A stretch of 64,000 nt of DNA. It comes from Novosphingobium sp. PhB165 (lineage in GTDB: Bacteria > Pseudomonadota > Alphaproteobacteria > Sphingomonadales > Sphingomonadaceae). A program made the translations under genes and the position numbers. Location of the stretch: contig NZ_SLVB01000013.1 of assembly GCF_004341845.1 (NCBI RefSeq), forward strand, positions 45,426 through 109,425. Reading direction: 5' to 3'. Below, in pieces: positions 44,707 to 53,116 of this stretch. The notes below the pieces were generated by a model. It was not told the origin of the DNA and did not search any database. It saw only the letters and a list, made by a program, of their open reading frames with translations. Each line of letters begins with the position of its first letter. Positions within the stretch are counted from its first letter, which is position 1.

Positions 44707-45573
44707 ATGTCGGAGTCACGTGGCAACCCTTCCGATTGCCTGGTCGTAGGCGGGGGCCCGGCCGGCCTCACAGCGGCGATCTATCTCCCGCGGTTCCGTT
44801 TAAGCGTGGAGATCATCGACGCCGGCAAGAGTCGAGCCGCCTTGATCCCGCGCACGTACAATCATGCCGGCTATCCGGGCGGCATTCCTGGCAGCGAACT
44901 GCTTGGCCTCATGCGCGAGCAGGCCTCGCAGTTCGGTGCGACTGCCCGTGCCGGATTGGTCGAAAAGATCGAGCGAAACGGGGAGCTCTTCGCGCGCATC
45001 GGCGATGAGGCTCTGCATGCACGCGATGTCGTCCTCGGGGCGGGTGCTGTGAACAATCCGCCCAAGACGGCCTCAGAGATCCTTGACGCCGCGCTGGCTC
45101 GCGGGCTCTTGCGCTATTAGCCCATTTTGCGGTGGCTATGAGGTGACCAACAAGAAGATCGGCATGATCGGCTCGCGCGCGCGGCCGCAACGAGGCGTTG
45201 TTCCTCGGGAGGTGTCTAGGGACGTGACGCTCATTGCACCGGAGGGCGGCCACGCGCTTAGCAAGGAAGAACAAGTCCAGCTGAAGGAATCCGTCATCGT
45301 CTTGCGGGAAGCTCCACGCGCGCCGCTCGGGATCGAAGGAGAGAGACGATCTTGGTTCCGGTGCCCGGCGAAACCCTAGCTTTCGGCACGGCCTTATCGC
45401 GCGCTGGGATCTGTAATCCGCCCAGAACCACCAGCGGATCAGCCTACCGAGCCTCTATGCGGCCAGCGGTGTTGCCAAGCGCCTCGATCAAATGAATCAC
45501 GGATGGGGAAGCAGGCGCCGCGGCGACGATCATTCGAAACGATCTCGCCGCCAAGCAGCCGCTGCTGTCCTAA
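44707..45573 (+). pseudogene. Thioredoxin-reductase-like FAD oxidoreductase, multiply frameshifted
   Basis: The first 137 codons read intact: CLVVGGGPAGLTAAIYLPRF (FAD-binding), then PRTYNHAGYPGGIPGSELL. At 45118 a TAG appears. One base later the frame continues SPFCGGYEVTNKKIGMIGS, equivalent to the CxxC region CP.CDGYEV, and then SRDVTLIAPEGG. Near 45450 another frame gives LPSLYAASGVAKRLDQMNH. A last frame gives GEAGAAATIIRNDLAAKQPL, ending with TAA at 45571. All parts of a roughly 300-aa reductase are present in order but in several frames, with the first active-site Cys replaced by Ser. It lies 3 bp after the Mfd paralogue and was probably once part of its operon. Confidence 0.85.
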
Positions 45574-46154
45574 CCTTTCTCGGCGGTGATGAGTTCGCCT
45601 TCGTTAGCATCCATTCGTATTTGGATGGAGGCGATTTTCCAGCCCCGCTTCGCCTACGACATCAGCGCTGGCATCTGCGGCGAAAGGCCTAATCGGGCAG
45701 CTACGCCGGGCGCGAAGCGCAAGAGATCAGGTCGTAGCCACTACAGCCGAGTTCTTTCACCTTACCTTCAAGTAATTCGAAGAGCTGGGTTTCGGCGCCC
45801 GCGCTCGTGCACATAACGGCCACCGCATCCTCGACCTAACGCATCGCGGTGTCTGCTGCGCGCCTTGGACGGGCTAGACGCGATGATCTTCTCATTGATC
45901 ATCCGCATCATCTCGGCCCAATGGGCCGACCAAGCGTTCCGGGCAGCGTCACGCTGGATCGGCAGCCCGGGCTCGATCACCTTGCCCGCACCGATGATTG
46001 GTTCGATCGCGAAGACGTGACGCGAACGAGTGCCACGGACTAAATTCACAGTGCAAGCAGATCATTGGAAGGCGTTATCGTCCCCGCGAGGTGCTGAATC
46101 TGCGACGCTATGTGATGCAATGCGCTTCCGCTTATTGCCCTTCTATCCGACCTT
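45574..46154. other. Degenerate region, probable coding remnant on the minus strand
   Basis: 581 bp. On the minus strand a frame from 46049 (with AARNAWSAHWAEMMRMINEK) shifts into another frame reading VEDAVAVMCTSAGAETQLFE and LLEGKVKELGC. This looks like a small helical protein broken by a frameshift. The family was not identified; no intact gene. Confidence 0.35.
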
Positions 46155-47507
46155 TTAGATTACTGCGGTCTCGGGCCAGTCATGCGCTGGACAGGGCAGC
46201 CGCAGCGGAGAGGCATTGAACCGCATTCTACCCCCATCCTTTGTCATAAGCGTTTGGCTGCCGCGCGCAGCGAAACCGGAAGCGTGTTCGTCAACCGCCT
46301 TGGCGATGAGGTCTGCGCTTGCCTGCGCGAAGCGCAACCATATGGTGGACCGGCCCCGTGCATAGGCACGTTCCTTCAAGTCGGCCTGAGAGTCTGGGCG
46401 ATCGAGAAGATCGTTGACCGCCGCCGAGATGGCCGATGGTTTTCCTGGCGGCACGAGGCTGCCAACCCCGTCTGCCAGAAGCTCGCGGGCGTGGATATAC
46501 GGTGTGGAAACAACAGCCTTGCCAAGAGCTACAGCATAGCTCAGCGTGCCGGACGTCGACTGCTCGAGGTTCGGATAAGGGGTGAGATAAATGTCGCAAG
46601 CCTCGATCTGATCGAGCAGTTCCTCAGTGTCGACAAAGCGATTGTCCCATTGCACATTGTCTTCGACTCCGAGTGCCAAGACTCGCGTTTCGAGGAGTTT
46701 TCGGTATGCCTCGCCATGCTCGCGGACAAGATTGGGATGTGTGGCACCTACAATCCGATAGAGTACATCAGGATGGTTGGCGGTAATCGCCGGTAACGCT
46801 TCGATTGCATGCTCCAGGCCCTTGCCTGGACCCAATAGACCAAATGTCATAAGCACGGGTCGACCCGCAACGCCGAGGCGCGATTTGAACCCCTCCTCGC
46901 GGCCGAACGGTCGGTCGGGAGCTCCGTGGGGGATTACCGTGATACGATCCGGCGAAACGCCATACAGCTCGATGAGAAGGCTGCGCCCATGCTCTGACAT
47001 GACCATTGCTTGATCAGTGCGCGCAAGAATATGCCCGAGGATTCCACGTTGATCAGCAGATGGCTGCGAGAGTATCGTGTGGAAGGTGACAATGAGAGGT
47101 ACCTCGATCCTGTCGACCAGTTCGGTCACCAGAACTCCATCGGCCCCGCCGAAGATGCCGTACTCGTGTTGAAGCCATACAGCATCAACCCCGGACCGAT
47201 TGATTTGCCGGGCGGCGTCCCGGTAGCTCTGCGCCTCGTCAACGCTGATGATGTTGACGCGATCGCCGTAGAGCGGCGCCGCGTCACGGCGGTCGAGCGC
47301 ATAAACGTCGAAAGTTGTGCCGGGACAAAAAGTCTCGACCTTCGTCTTGAGATCTTCGGTAAATGTCGCAATGCCGCATTTACGCGGCGCGAAAGTGCCA
47401 ATCACGGCGACGTTGAAGCTGCTATTGTCGGGCTTCGGCAAGAACGATTTCTTGCCTGAAGCTGACGATGGGGCCAACTGGGATAATGCGTTCTGCGAAT
47501 TAAGCAT
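46155..47507 (-). CDS. GT4-family glycosyltransferase (GT-B fold)
   Basis: A 450-aa retaining glycosyltransferase of the GT4 family. VAVIGTFAPRKCGIATFTEDL near residue 33 is the opening of a subgroup often found beside GH130 enzymes. Acceptor-domain WLQHEYGIFGG and donor-domain features follow: VIPHGAPDRPFG, PVLMTFGLLGPGKGLEHAIEAL, YRIVGATHPN, and the E-x7-E-like region YPNLEQSTSGTLSYAVALGKAVV. No membrane helices. ATG 47507 has a weak ribosome site. The C-terminal 25 residues look unrelated and may be a recent extension. Probably works with the GH130 protein on a mannoside; donor and acceptor unknown. Confidence 0.85.
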   Translation of the reverse strand: MLNSQNALSQLAPSSASGKKSFLPKPDNSSFNVAVIGTFAPRKCGIATFTEDLKTKVETFCPGTTFDVYALDRRDAAPLYGDRVNIISVDEAQSYRDAARQINRSGVDAVWLQHEYGIFGGADGVLVTELVDRIEVPLIVTFHTILSQPSADQRGILGHILARTDQAMVMSEHGRSLLIELYGVSPDRITVIPHGAPDRPFGREEGFKSRLGVAGRPVLMTFGLLGPGKGLEHAIEALPAITANHPDVLYRIVGATHPNLVREHGEAYRKLLETRVLALGVEDNVQWDNRFVDTEELLDQIEACDIYLTPYPNLEQSTSGTLSYAVALGKAVVSTPYIHARELLADGVGSLVPPGKPSAISAAVNDLLDRPDSQADLKERAYARGRSTIWLRFAQASADLIAKAVDEHASGFAARGSQTLMTKDGGRMRFNASPLRLPCPAHDWPETAVI

Positions 47508-47579
47508 GCCGTCACCGTAATGGAGGGTTCGGACAATTAACGGCGGAGTCAGGCGCGCGTTCCACGGCCCGGCCCCTTT

Positions 47580-48695
47580 TCAAAGGGCGGGGATCTTCGC
47601 CTTTTCCGCCAGACGACGTTGTAGAAAAGCGAGGACCACCGCCTCCTCGGGGCGAAGACGAGGCAGCTCGTTCCGCAGCTCTTTTTCCACCGCGTCGCGC
47701 GCCTCAAGCACAAGTTCGTCGCTCAAGTAGCTGTCAAACACTTCTGGGTGAATATAGCATTTTCGGCAGACCGTCGGCGTGTTCCCAAGGCGAGAGGCCA
47801 CCGCTTCGATCGCAGTGCGTACGTTTCGCTTGGCCGCAGCTTGATTGTCCACCTTTTCGTATTCGGCAAGCGCCAGCGCAGCGAGCACCGTGCCATTCCA
47901 CGTACGAAAATCCTTCGCCGTGATGTCCGCCCCCGAGATCTCCTTGAGATAGGTGTTGATATCGTTCGAGGTGACTTCGTATTGCTCGCCGTCCTCGCCG
48001 ATGTACTGGAAGAGATGCTGGCCCGGCAGATCCTGGCTGGCCTTCACAATCTTCGCGATCCGGCGGTCCCTGAGCCTCAGCTTCCACTGCTTGCCGCTCT
48101 TGCCCTTGAAGTTGAAGCGAAGTTCTGATCCTTCTATCGCGACATGGCGGTCCTGCAACGTCGTAAGGCCATAGCTCCTGTTCTGCTTGACATAATCCGC
48201 GTTGCCGACGCGGATCATCGTGGTCTCGAGCAGGTGGACGACCGCAGCCAGAACCTTCTCCCGTGGTAGGCCACGCTTCTGAAGATCGGCGTCGATCCGC
48301 TCGCGCACGGCTGGCAGGGCTTTGGCGAAAGCGAGCATGTGCTCGTACTTCGTGCTGTCGCGCACCTCGCGAAACCTGGCATGGTAGCGATACTGCTTGC
48401 GGCCCTTGGCGTCGCGCCCAGTCGCCTGGATATGGCCGTTCGGTTTCGCGCAAATCCAGACATCGGTATAGGCCGGCGGGATTGCCAGCGATGCAATGCG
48501 CTTCAGGGTCTTGTCGTTCTTGACGACGTTACCGCGCGGATCGCGATAGCGAATCCTGCCGCGATAAGTTTGGCGGCTGATCCCGGGACTGTCGTCACTG
48601 ACATAGACAAGGCCCGCGTTTTCCGCCGCCTCCTGCGCATCGACGATCATTCCTGCTTCGCCGGCATTGGCCAGCGCGTCCTCTCGCGTTTTCAT
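47580..48695 (-). CDS. DNA topoisomerase IB (poxvirus type)
   Basis: Relaxes supercoils by a 3'-phosphotyrosine mechanism. The 371-aa protein begins with the N-terminal domain (GISRQTYRGRIRYRDPRG, IPPAYTDVWICAKPNGHIQATGRD). The catalytic domain follows: HLLETTMIRVGNADYVKQN supplies the first Arg, GKQWKLRLRDRRIAKIV the Lys-bearing hairpin and AKDFRTWNGTVLAALALAE the second Arg region. RLGNTPTVCRKCYIHPEV carries the nucleophilic Tyr before IHP. ATG 48695 is the most sensible start for the family length (about 350 aa); the frame remains open to 48890. No partner genes. Bacterial TopIB is non-essential and often sits with stress-type genes. Confidence 0.92.
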   Translation of the reverse strand: MKTREDALANAGEAGMIVDAQEAAENAGLVYVSDDSPGISRQTYRGRIRYRDPRGNVVKNDKTLKRIASLAIPPAYTDVWICAKPNGHIQATGRDAKGRKQYRYHARFREVRDSTKYEHMLAFAKALPAVRERIDADLQKRGLPREKVLAAVVHLLETTMIRVGNADYVKQNRSYGLTTLQDRHVAIEGSELRFNFKGKSGKQWKLRLRDRRIAKIVKASQDLPGQHLFQYIGEDGEQYEVTSNDINTYLKEISGADITAKDFRTWNGTVLAALALAEYEKVDNQAAAKRNVRTAIEAVASRLGNTPTVCRKCYIHPEVFDSYLSDELVLEARDAVEKELRNELPRLRPEEAVVLAFLQRRLAEKAKIPAL

Positions 48696-49388
48696 ACCGG
48701 CTGAATCGCACGAGGCCGGATCGCGTTCCCCGACATCAGAACGTGCATCCGCTTGTTGCGGTCTTTCACTTGTAAATATCGCTGGCGCCGGAAGAACTGA
48801 TCCTCCAATCCCAGTGCGCGGCGCACCCGCGGCTGCTCCTGGCATCATCGTCCACAGCGCCGCGAATACGCCCCCAGCACATCCTGACATCCGCCGCTGC
48901 GCTGCTGTAGTGTATCAATCAACCTGCGCATCTCACCCGGCCGCATCACCGCAAAGCGCAAAATCCCAATCGCTCAACCTATCTGGCCCGGGGTTCCTGC
49001 AGGGAAGGTTTGGTACGCAAACGCCCGAGAAGCTTCACAAATCCAAACATTCGGAGGTCATTTTGATATTCCTGATGCCGACGGCCGGCGTCGAGAAAGA
49101 AGCTCGTCAAATGGATTGGATGGGCTAGCTTGCTCGACTGCCCTGTGCGGCGATGAGGCTCGTCGATATACCGGCGTTCGCCGGCGCGTAGGTTGACGGC
49201 CAAGGCAATTCGCCATGCCGCGTCAGGCGGCCGCCGGATTTCCCGAGGGAATTGGGGTTTTAGGTCGATCGCGAAGCGCGGTGTCCGCATTCTTCAAGCG
49301 CCGATAGCGCAATTGAAGGCCGATGGAAGCCAATTCCTTGCTGCGGCGTTGAGTCGGCGACGGGGGGAGGTGAGCAAGGAGACGGATC
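48696..49388. other. Intergenic between TopIB and the KGG/copper/pcm operon
   Basis: 693 bp between divergent genes. Nothing coding was recognised. The promoter candidate at 49325-49350 is listed separately. Confidence 0.4.
49325..49350 (+). promoter_or_regulatory. Candidate EcfG-type promoter of the KGG/copper/pcm operon
   Basis: GGAAG at 49325-49329, 17 bases, then CGTT at 49347-49350, ending 38 bp before ATG 49389. One change from the EcfG -35 consensus GGAAC and a perfect CGTT. Confidence 0.4.
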
Positions 49389-49685
49389 ATGCCTCGCGGC
49401 GACAAGTCGAGCTACACCGACAAGCAGAAGCGCAAGGCCGAGCATATCGAGGAAGGCTATGAGGATCGCGGTGTCGGCAAGGAAGAGGCCGAGCGGCGGG
49501 CATGGGCGACCGTCAACAAGGAATCGGGCGGCGGCAAAAAGTCCGGCTCTGGCCGCGGCAAGGCCGAGAACCACGAAAGTTCGCGCAAAGGTGGGCGCAA
49601 GGGTGGCTCCAGCCAGGGCGCCGAAAAGCGCTCGACGGCGGCCAAAAAAGGTTGGGAAACCCGCCGGAAGAAGGGCGCAGCCTGA
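49389..49685 (+). CDS. Small basic KGG-type protein (plasmid-stabilisation-like)
   Basis: ATG 49389 follows AAGGAGACGG. The 98-aa protein is highly charged. The N-terminal half DKQKRKAEHIEEGYEDRGVG, then KEEAERRAWATVNKESGGGK, is the pattern annotated as plasmid stabilisation protein in many proteobacteria. The C-terminal half (SSRKGGRKGGSSQGAEKRST) resembles KGG stress-induced motifs. Likely intrinsically disordered and nucleic-acid or protein binding. Its TGA overlaps the ATG of the copper-protein gene by one base (TGATG). A stress promoter candidate lies upstream. True plasmid maintenance function is doubtful; the name is historical. Confidence 0.75.
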   Translation: MPRGDKSSYTDKQKRKAEHIEEGYEDRGVGKEEAERRAWATVNKESGGGKKSGSGRGKAENHESSRKGGRKGGSSQGAEKRSTAAKKGWETRRKKGAA

Positions 49686-50074
49686 TGTCCATCCACAAGA
49701 TGATCGCGCTTCACCCCGATGTCGGTGAGGACTCCAACGGATTGCTTGCGACCGCCGCCCGCCGCGCAATGTTTTGCGCGGAGATGTGCACCAGCTGCGC
49801 CGCTGCCTGCATTGCCGAGCCAATGGACATGAGGCAGTGTCTCCGCTCCTATCTCGACTGCGCCGACGTCTGCGCCGCCACCGGGCGGCTCGCGGTGCGG
49901 CGGACCGGCCGAAATATCGAGGCGGTAAAACTGCTGCTTGAGGCCTGTGCTCAGGTCTGCGAGCTGTGCGCCGCGCAAAGCGCAAGCCACGATCACGCAC
50001 ATTGCCAGCTCTGCAGCCAGATGTGCCGAGAATGCGCTGCTGACTGCCGGACCTCTCTGGCGACGATCAATTGA
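49685..50074 (+). CDS. Four-helix bundle copper-binding protein (Csp/DUF326-like)
   Basis: A 129-aa cysteine-rich helical protein. Cys pairs and triples recur on helices: FCAEMCTSCAAACIAE, CLRSYLDCADVCAATG, ACAQVCELCAAQS, HCQLCSQMCRECAADCR. This is the pattern of four-helix copper storage proteins, where Cys thiolates line the bundle core and hold many Cu(I) ions. No signal peptide, so cytosolic storage or buffering. Translation is coupled to the KGG gene (one-base overlap), and pcm follows after 9 bp, making a three-gene unit. Copper regulation is not evident in the upstream DNA. Confidence 0.85.
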   Translation: MSIHKMIALHPDVGEDSNGLLATAARRAMFCAEMCTSCAAACIAEPMDMRQCLRSYLDCADVCAATGRLAVRRTGRNIEAVKLLLEACAQVCELCAAQSASHDHAHCQLCSQMCRECAADCRTSLATIN

Positions 50075-50083
50075 CCTACTACC

Positions 50084-50797
50084 ATGTCTACCGACTTCAA
50101 GGCGCAGCGTGATCGCATGGTCGGCACGCATCTAGCCGCCCGCGGAATCCGTGGCTCCGGCGTGCTGGGTGCCATGCGCGCGGTGCCTCGCGAACAGTTC
50201 GTGCGCGAAGGATTCGAACAGTACGCTTACGAGGACTCCGCGCTGCCGATAGAAGCGGGTCAGACAATCTCGCAGCCGTATATTGTCGCCGCCATGATTG
50301 AGGCCGCCGAGGTTCAGCCGGGCGATCATGTGCTCGAGGTGGGTGCGGGGTCAGGCTATGCGGCAGCGGTGATCAGTTGCATAGCCGAGCATGTGATCGC
50401 GATCGAGCGCCATCCGAGCCTTGCCAAGCTCGCCGCGGCGCGTTTGACAACGCTCGGCTATGACAATGTCGAGGTGCGTGTCGGCGACGGGACGCGCGGC
50501 ACGCCCGAAGTCGCTCCATTTGACGCCATCCTGGTCTCGGCGGGCAGTCCCGAGGTACCAGAAGCGTTGAGGGACCAGCTCAAGGTCGGCGGAATTCTGG
50601 TCGTGCCGGTCGGGGATGCTGACCAGCAGAAGCTTTGCAAGGTGACCCGTCTTGCCGCCGACCGCTTCGCGGAAGAAAACCTGGGCACGGTGAAATTCGT
50701 GCCTCTGATCGGAACACAGGCGTGGCGCGAGGATGGCAGCCGGGCGGCGAGCGTCCCTCTGTCGGGCGCATCGCGCAACCAGAACCTGCCCGAATGA
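50084..50797 (+). CDS. pcm: Protein-L-isoaspartate O-methyltransferase
   Basis: Repairs isoaspartyl damage in aged proteins using SAM. The 237-aa sequence has the Pcm signatures PREQFVREGFEQYAYEDSALPIEAGQTISQPYIVA (about 35-70) and SAM loop VLEVGAGSGYAAAVIS. VSAGSPEVPEALRDQLKVGG and LVVPVG follow, where the usual family motif has more aromatic residues. The C-terminus is a little longer than normal Pcm. It lies 9 bp after the copper-protein gene, so they share a transcript. Shortly after the stop a frame MIAEAIIGAPATEG (from 50794) is open for 24 codons; it could be the broken start of an attached domain. Together with the KGG and copper proteins it suggests a stress operon. Confidence 0.9.
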   Translation: MSTDFKAQRDRMVGTHLAARGIRGSGVLGAMRAVPREQFVREGFEQYAYEDSALPIEAGQTISQPYIVAAMIEAAEVQPGDHVLEVGAGSGYAAAVISCIAEHVIAIERHPSLAKLAAARLTTLGYDNVEVRVGDGTRGTPEVAPFDAILVSAGSPEVPEALRDQLKVGGILVVPVGDADQQKLCKVTRLAADRFAEENLGTVKFVPLIGTQAWREDGSRAASVPLSGASRNQNLPE

Positions 50798-51541
50798 TCG
50801 CCGAAGCCATTATCGGCGCGCCCGCGACGGAAGGTACCGATCCGGCCGCGCCGCTGGCGGGTGATTAACCGGTTTGAAGTTGGTTTTGCCCCGGATAAGC
50901 CACCCGCTCCATTGTCAAGATCGTCGCGTTCTGACGCCGGCCAGATAGGCGCAGACCAAATCCACTCCGTTGGCGAATTTCTGCCCTGGGTCGTTTCTGC
51001 TGCCCTTACTTCGGGATCTTATTCCCACATACCATAGGAGTGGTACACAGCGGGCCTAACCTCGCCTCCAGGCGGACAATCGCCCGGGGCACGTTTGAGA
51101 TGGCCTCCAATGTCTTCTCAACTGCTACGCTGTCACGCTGCCCGGCGCGAGGCCGAACCTCCACGAACAGAGCTTCGGGGCTATGGCCACAGACGTGCCA
51201 AGTCGTCGCAGACCATTGGTGCGCATAAACATCGGGATCCCCGCCAGCCCCAGCAGAGGCAGGGTATCCCAATTGCCGACGAGGCAGCATCCCAAGATCC
51301 GCTGAATGCCCCACAGGCCAGTAGGCATCGATCGACGCAGCAAGCCCGCTCACAGCGCAGCGCTGCCTTGGTCGAAGTTGCTAGCCACCGGCGCGAAAAG
51401 CAACTGCATCACCTCATCGCCTCCCGCACAGCGTGCCCGACCGCGTTGTTCTCGCAGCTCCAGCTACTGCCACCGCGCGCGCAACTGTCGGCAGCCAGCG
51501 GCGTTCATGCCTCGAGAGCAAAACCAGACGAGGAGTCGAAG
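50798..51541. other. Intergenic, nothing firmly recognised
   Basis: 744 bp. A 24-codon frame overlaps the pcm stop. A minus frame at 51006-51353 is open for 115 codons with some coding-like segments (AVEKTLEAISNVPRAIVRLE), but it lacks a start signal and family. No repeats or hairpins of note. Confidence 0.4.
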
Positions 51542-51787
51542 ATGGCGGAAATTCCCACTCACACGGTCACCGTTGTAGAAGGTCGACGCGGCGGTGGCGC
51601 TGGCATGGTCGTTGCCATCGCTGTCCTTATTGCGGTGATTGCCGGCATCTACTTCTTCACCCAGACGACCAAGAGCGAAGCCCGTAAGGACAACGCCGTC
51701 GAAAACGCAGCCAACAGTATTGGCAATGCGGCCAATAAGGCCGGAGACGCTGCACAGGACGCCGCGAAGAACACCGGTAACCAATAG
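51542..51787 (+). CDS. Small single-span membrane protein with amphipathic tail (81 aa)
   Basis: ATG 51542 follows GAGGAGTCGA. The chain has a short polar N-terminus, one membrane helix (GMVVAIAVLIAVIAGIYFFT, residues 21-40), and a long Ala/Asn/Lys-rich amphipathic helix with repeating NAAN, GNAANKAGDAAQDAAKN units. This tail recalls late-embryogenesis-like or apolipoprotein-type stress peptides. A strong hairpin follows the stop. No family name could be assigned. The larger frame starting at 51095 has no support. Confidence 0.65.
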   Translation: MAEIPTHTVTVVEGRRGGGAGMVVAIAVLIAVIAGIYFFTQTTKSEARKDNAVENAANSIGNAANKAGDAAQDAAKNTGNQ

Positions 51788-51801
51788 TGGCGAAAGCCCC
51801 T

Positions 51802-51831
51802 GACTGTCGGGATACAGGTCGCCCGACAGTC
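51802..51831 (+). terminator. Hairpin after the 81-aa membrane protein gene
   Basis: Perfect 10-bp stem GACTGTCGGG / CCCGACAGTC with a 10-base loop, 14 bp after the stop. No T-run follows, so termination efficiency is uncertain; it may also protect the mRNA 3' end. Confidence 0.5.
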
Positions 51832-52265
51832 CGCAAAATGGCATACCGGGTTGATGACACTGGTTCACGTCATTGCCTCCTGCAAAGCATCGGCAGGCTA
51901 GCCACCGAACGCATCACATTGCCTACCGACTGAGAGCCCCGCGCAACGGTGTCGCAAACCAAGGCGTCCAGCGCGTTCTCCGGTTCGACCGCAATCGCGA
52001 ACCCAGCTTATTTCCGTCGGCCTTTCGGGTTTCGATCGCTTTCGCGGGCGCCAGTTGCTGCCCCGTGCAGCCGTCATCCTGAATGGCGTCGAGCAAGCGG
52101 CCGCCGCGCTTTTTTGCAGCGGCGGGGCGATGGTGCAATTGAACCCGGCGGAGTTCAGAAGCGCCCCTTCTACGCCGAGGGTGTGACGATGTGGCCTGCG
52201 AAACGCGATCGCTGAAACCTAATCGCCCTGGGTCGCTTATCAGGTGATAAATCAAAGGAGTCTTC
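51832..52265. other. Intergenic upstream of the lipocalin gene
   Basis: 434 bp, several overlapping frames with no ribosome site. Nothing recognised. Confidence 0.4.
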
Positions 52266-52805
52266 ATGCGTAAATCAACGCTCGCCATTGCGTTGGCTGG
52301 GACCACGCTTTTGATCGGGGCCTGCGCCGCGATCCGCCGGCACGGTCCGGTAGGAAACCACGCAGTTCCGCAACCTGCAAAGTTGGTCGATGTGCAGCGA
52401 TACATGGGCCGCTGGTATGAGCAGTACCGCTACGAAGCGTCGTTCGAGAAGGAAATGGACGGTGTTACGGCGGAGTACTCGCTCGAACACGACGGGACGG
52501 TGAGAGTCGTCAACCGTGGCCAGCGCAGGGGCAAGTGGAAGGAATCCATTGGCAAGGCCAAGATCGTCGACGCCGCCACGAACGCCAAGCTGAAGGTCTC
52601 ATTCTTTGGACCGTTCTATGGCAACTATTGGGTGCTCGATCATGACGATGACTACCAATGGTCGATCGTCGGAGAGCCATCCGGCCGGTACCTTTGGGTG
52701 CTAACTCGCGACCCCCGGCCCAGCGCCGAATTGCTTTCGGACATCGAGGGGCGAGTGAAGTCCCTGGGATATGACCGGTCGCTTCTCCGCAGGACGCAGC
52801 ATTAA
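52266..52805 (+). CDS. blc: Lipocalin lipoprotein (Blc-like)
   Basis: A 179-aa outer-membrane lipocalin. The signal peptide ends with lipobox LIGAC, so Cys20 is lipidated. The lipocalin signature MGRWYEQYRYEASFEK (about 49-64) includes the GxW motif. Then come GVTAEYSLEHDGTVRVVNRG, KLKVSFFGPFYGNYWVLDHD and WSIVGEPSGRYLWVLTRDPR, which match Blc strands in order. ATG 52266 follows AAAGGAG. Blc binds lysophospholipids and is made in envelope stress and stationary phase in E. coli. No +2 Asp after the Cys (Ala follows), consistent with outer-membrane sorting. Confidence 0.9.
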   Translation: MRKSTLAIALAGTTLLIGACAAIRRHGPVGNHAVPQPAKLVDVQRYMGRWYEQYRYEASFEKEMDGVTAEYSLEHDGTVRVVNRGQRRGKWKESIGKAKIVDAATNAKLKVSFFGPFYGNYWVLDHDDDYQWSIVGEPSGRYLWVLTRDPRPSAELLSDIEGRVKSLGYDRSLLRRTQH

Positions 52806-52840
52806 GCTGTAATGGGCTACCTGCGGATGTCCGCGGGAGC

Positions 52841-53116
52841 TTGGAAGCAAAAGTGATATGCGATGTTCTTTTTGCGCATGAGAAGACCGTCGCTGAGGGC
52901 ACGGAATATGCAAGCTTGCTTTCCGGCGGAACCTTCGAACGAATACGGATTGTCCTTGAGCCAGGCGAGGACCGGACGGATTTCGTCCGCGAGGCCGTTC
53001 AACGAGAGTTGGAAACGCCGGGAGAGGAAGGTTGGCACCAGTCGAACGCGCTGCGCGGAACCATGGCAACTACTCCAAAACCAGAGCACCATAGATTCAG
53101 ATTTTCGCCGCCTTGA
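52841..53116 (+). pseudogene. Possible ribbon-helix-helix-type antitoxin remnant
   Basis: The plus-strand frame contains GGTFERIRIVLEPGEDRTDF then VREAVQRELETPGEEG. This resembles the helix part of short RHH regulators (...I...L.PGE.R..FVREAVERELERR). There is no good start codon or ribosome site (the frame opens with TTG), and the end looks out of register. No toxin gene is adjacent. Best regarded as a decayed regulator or a coincidence. Confidence 0.25.

Noticed and set aside
49389..49685. Reading the KGG-type gene as proof that the window is a plasmid
   Set aside because: Proteins of this type, despite the plasmid-stabilisation label, are common on chromosomes; no rep or par genes are present.
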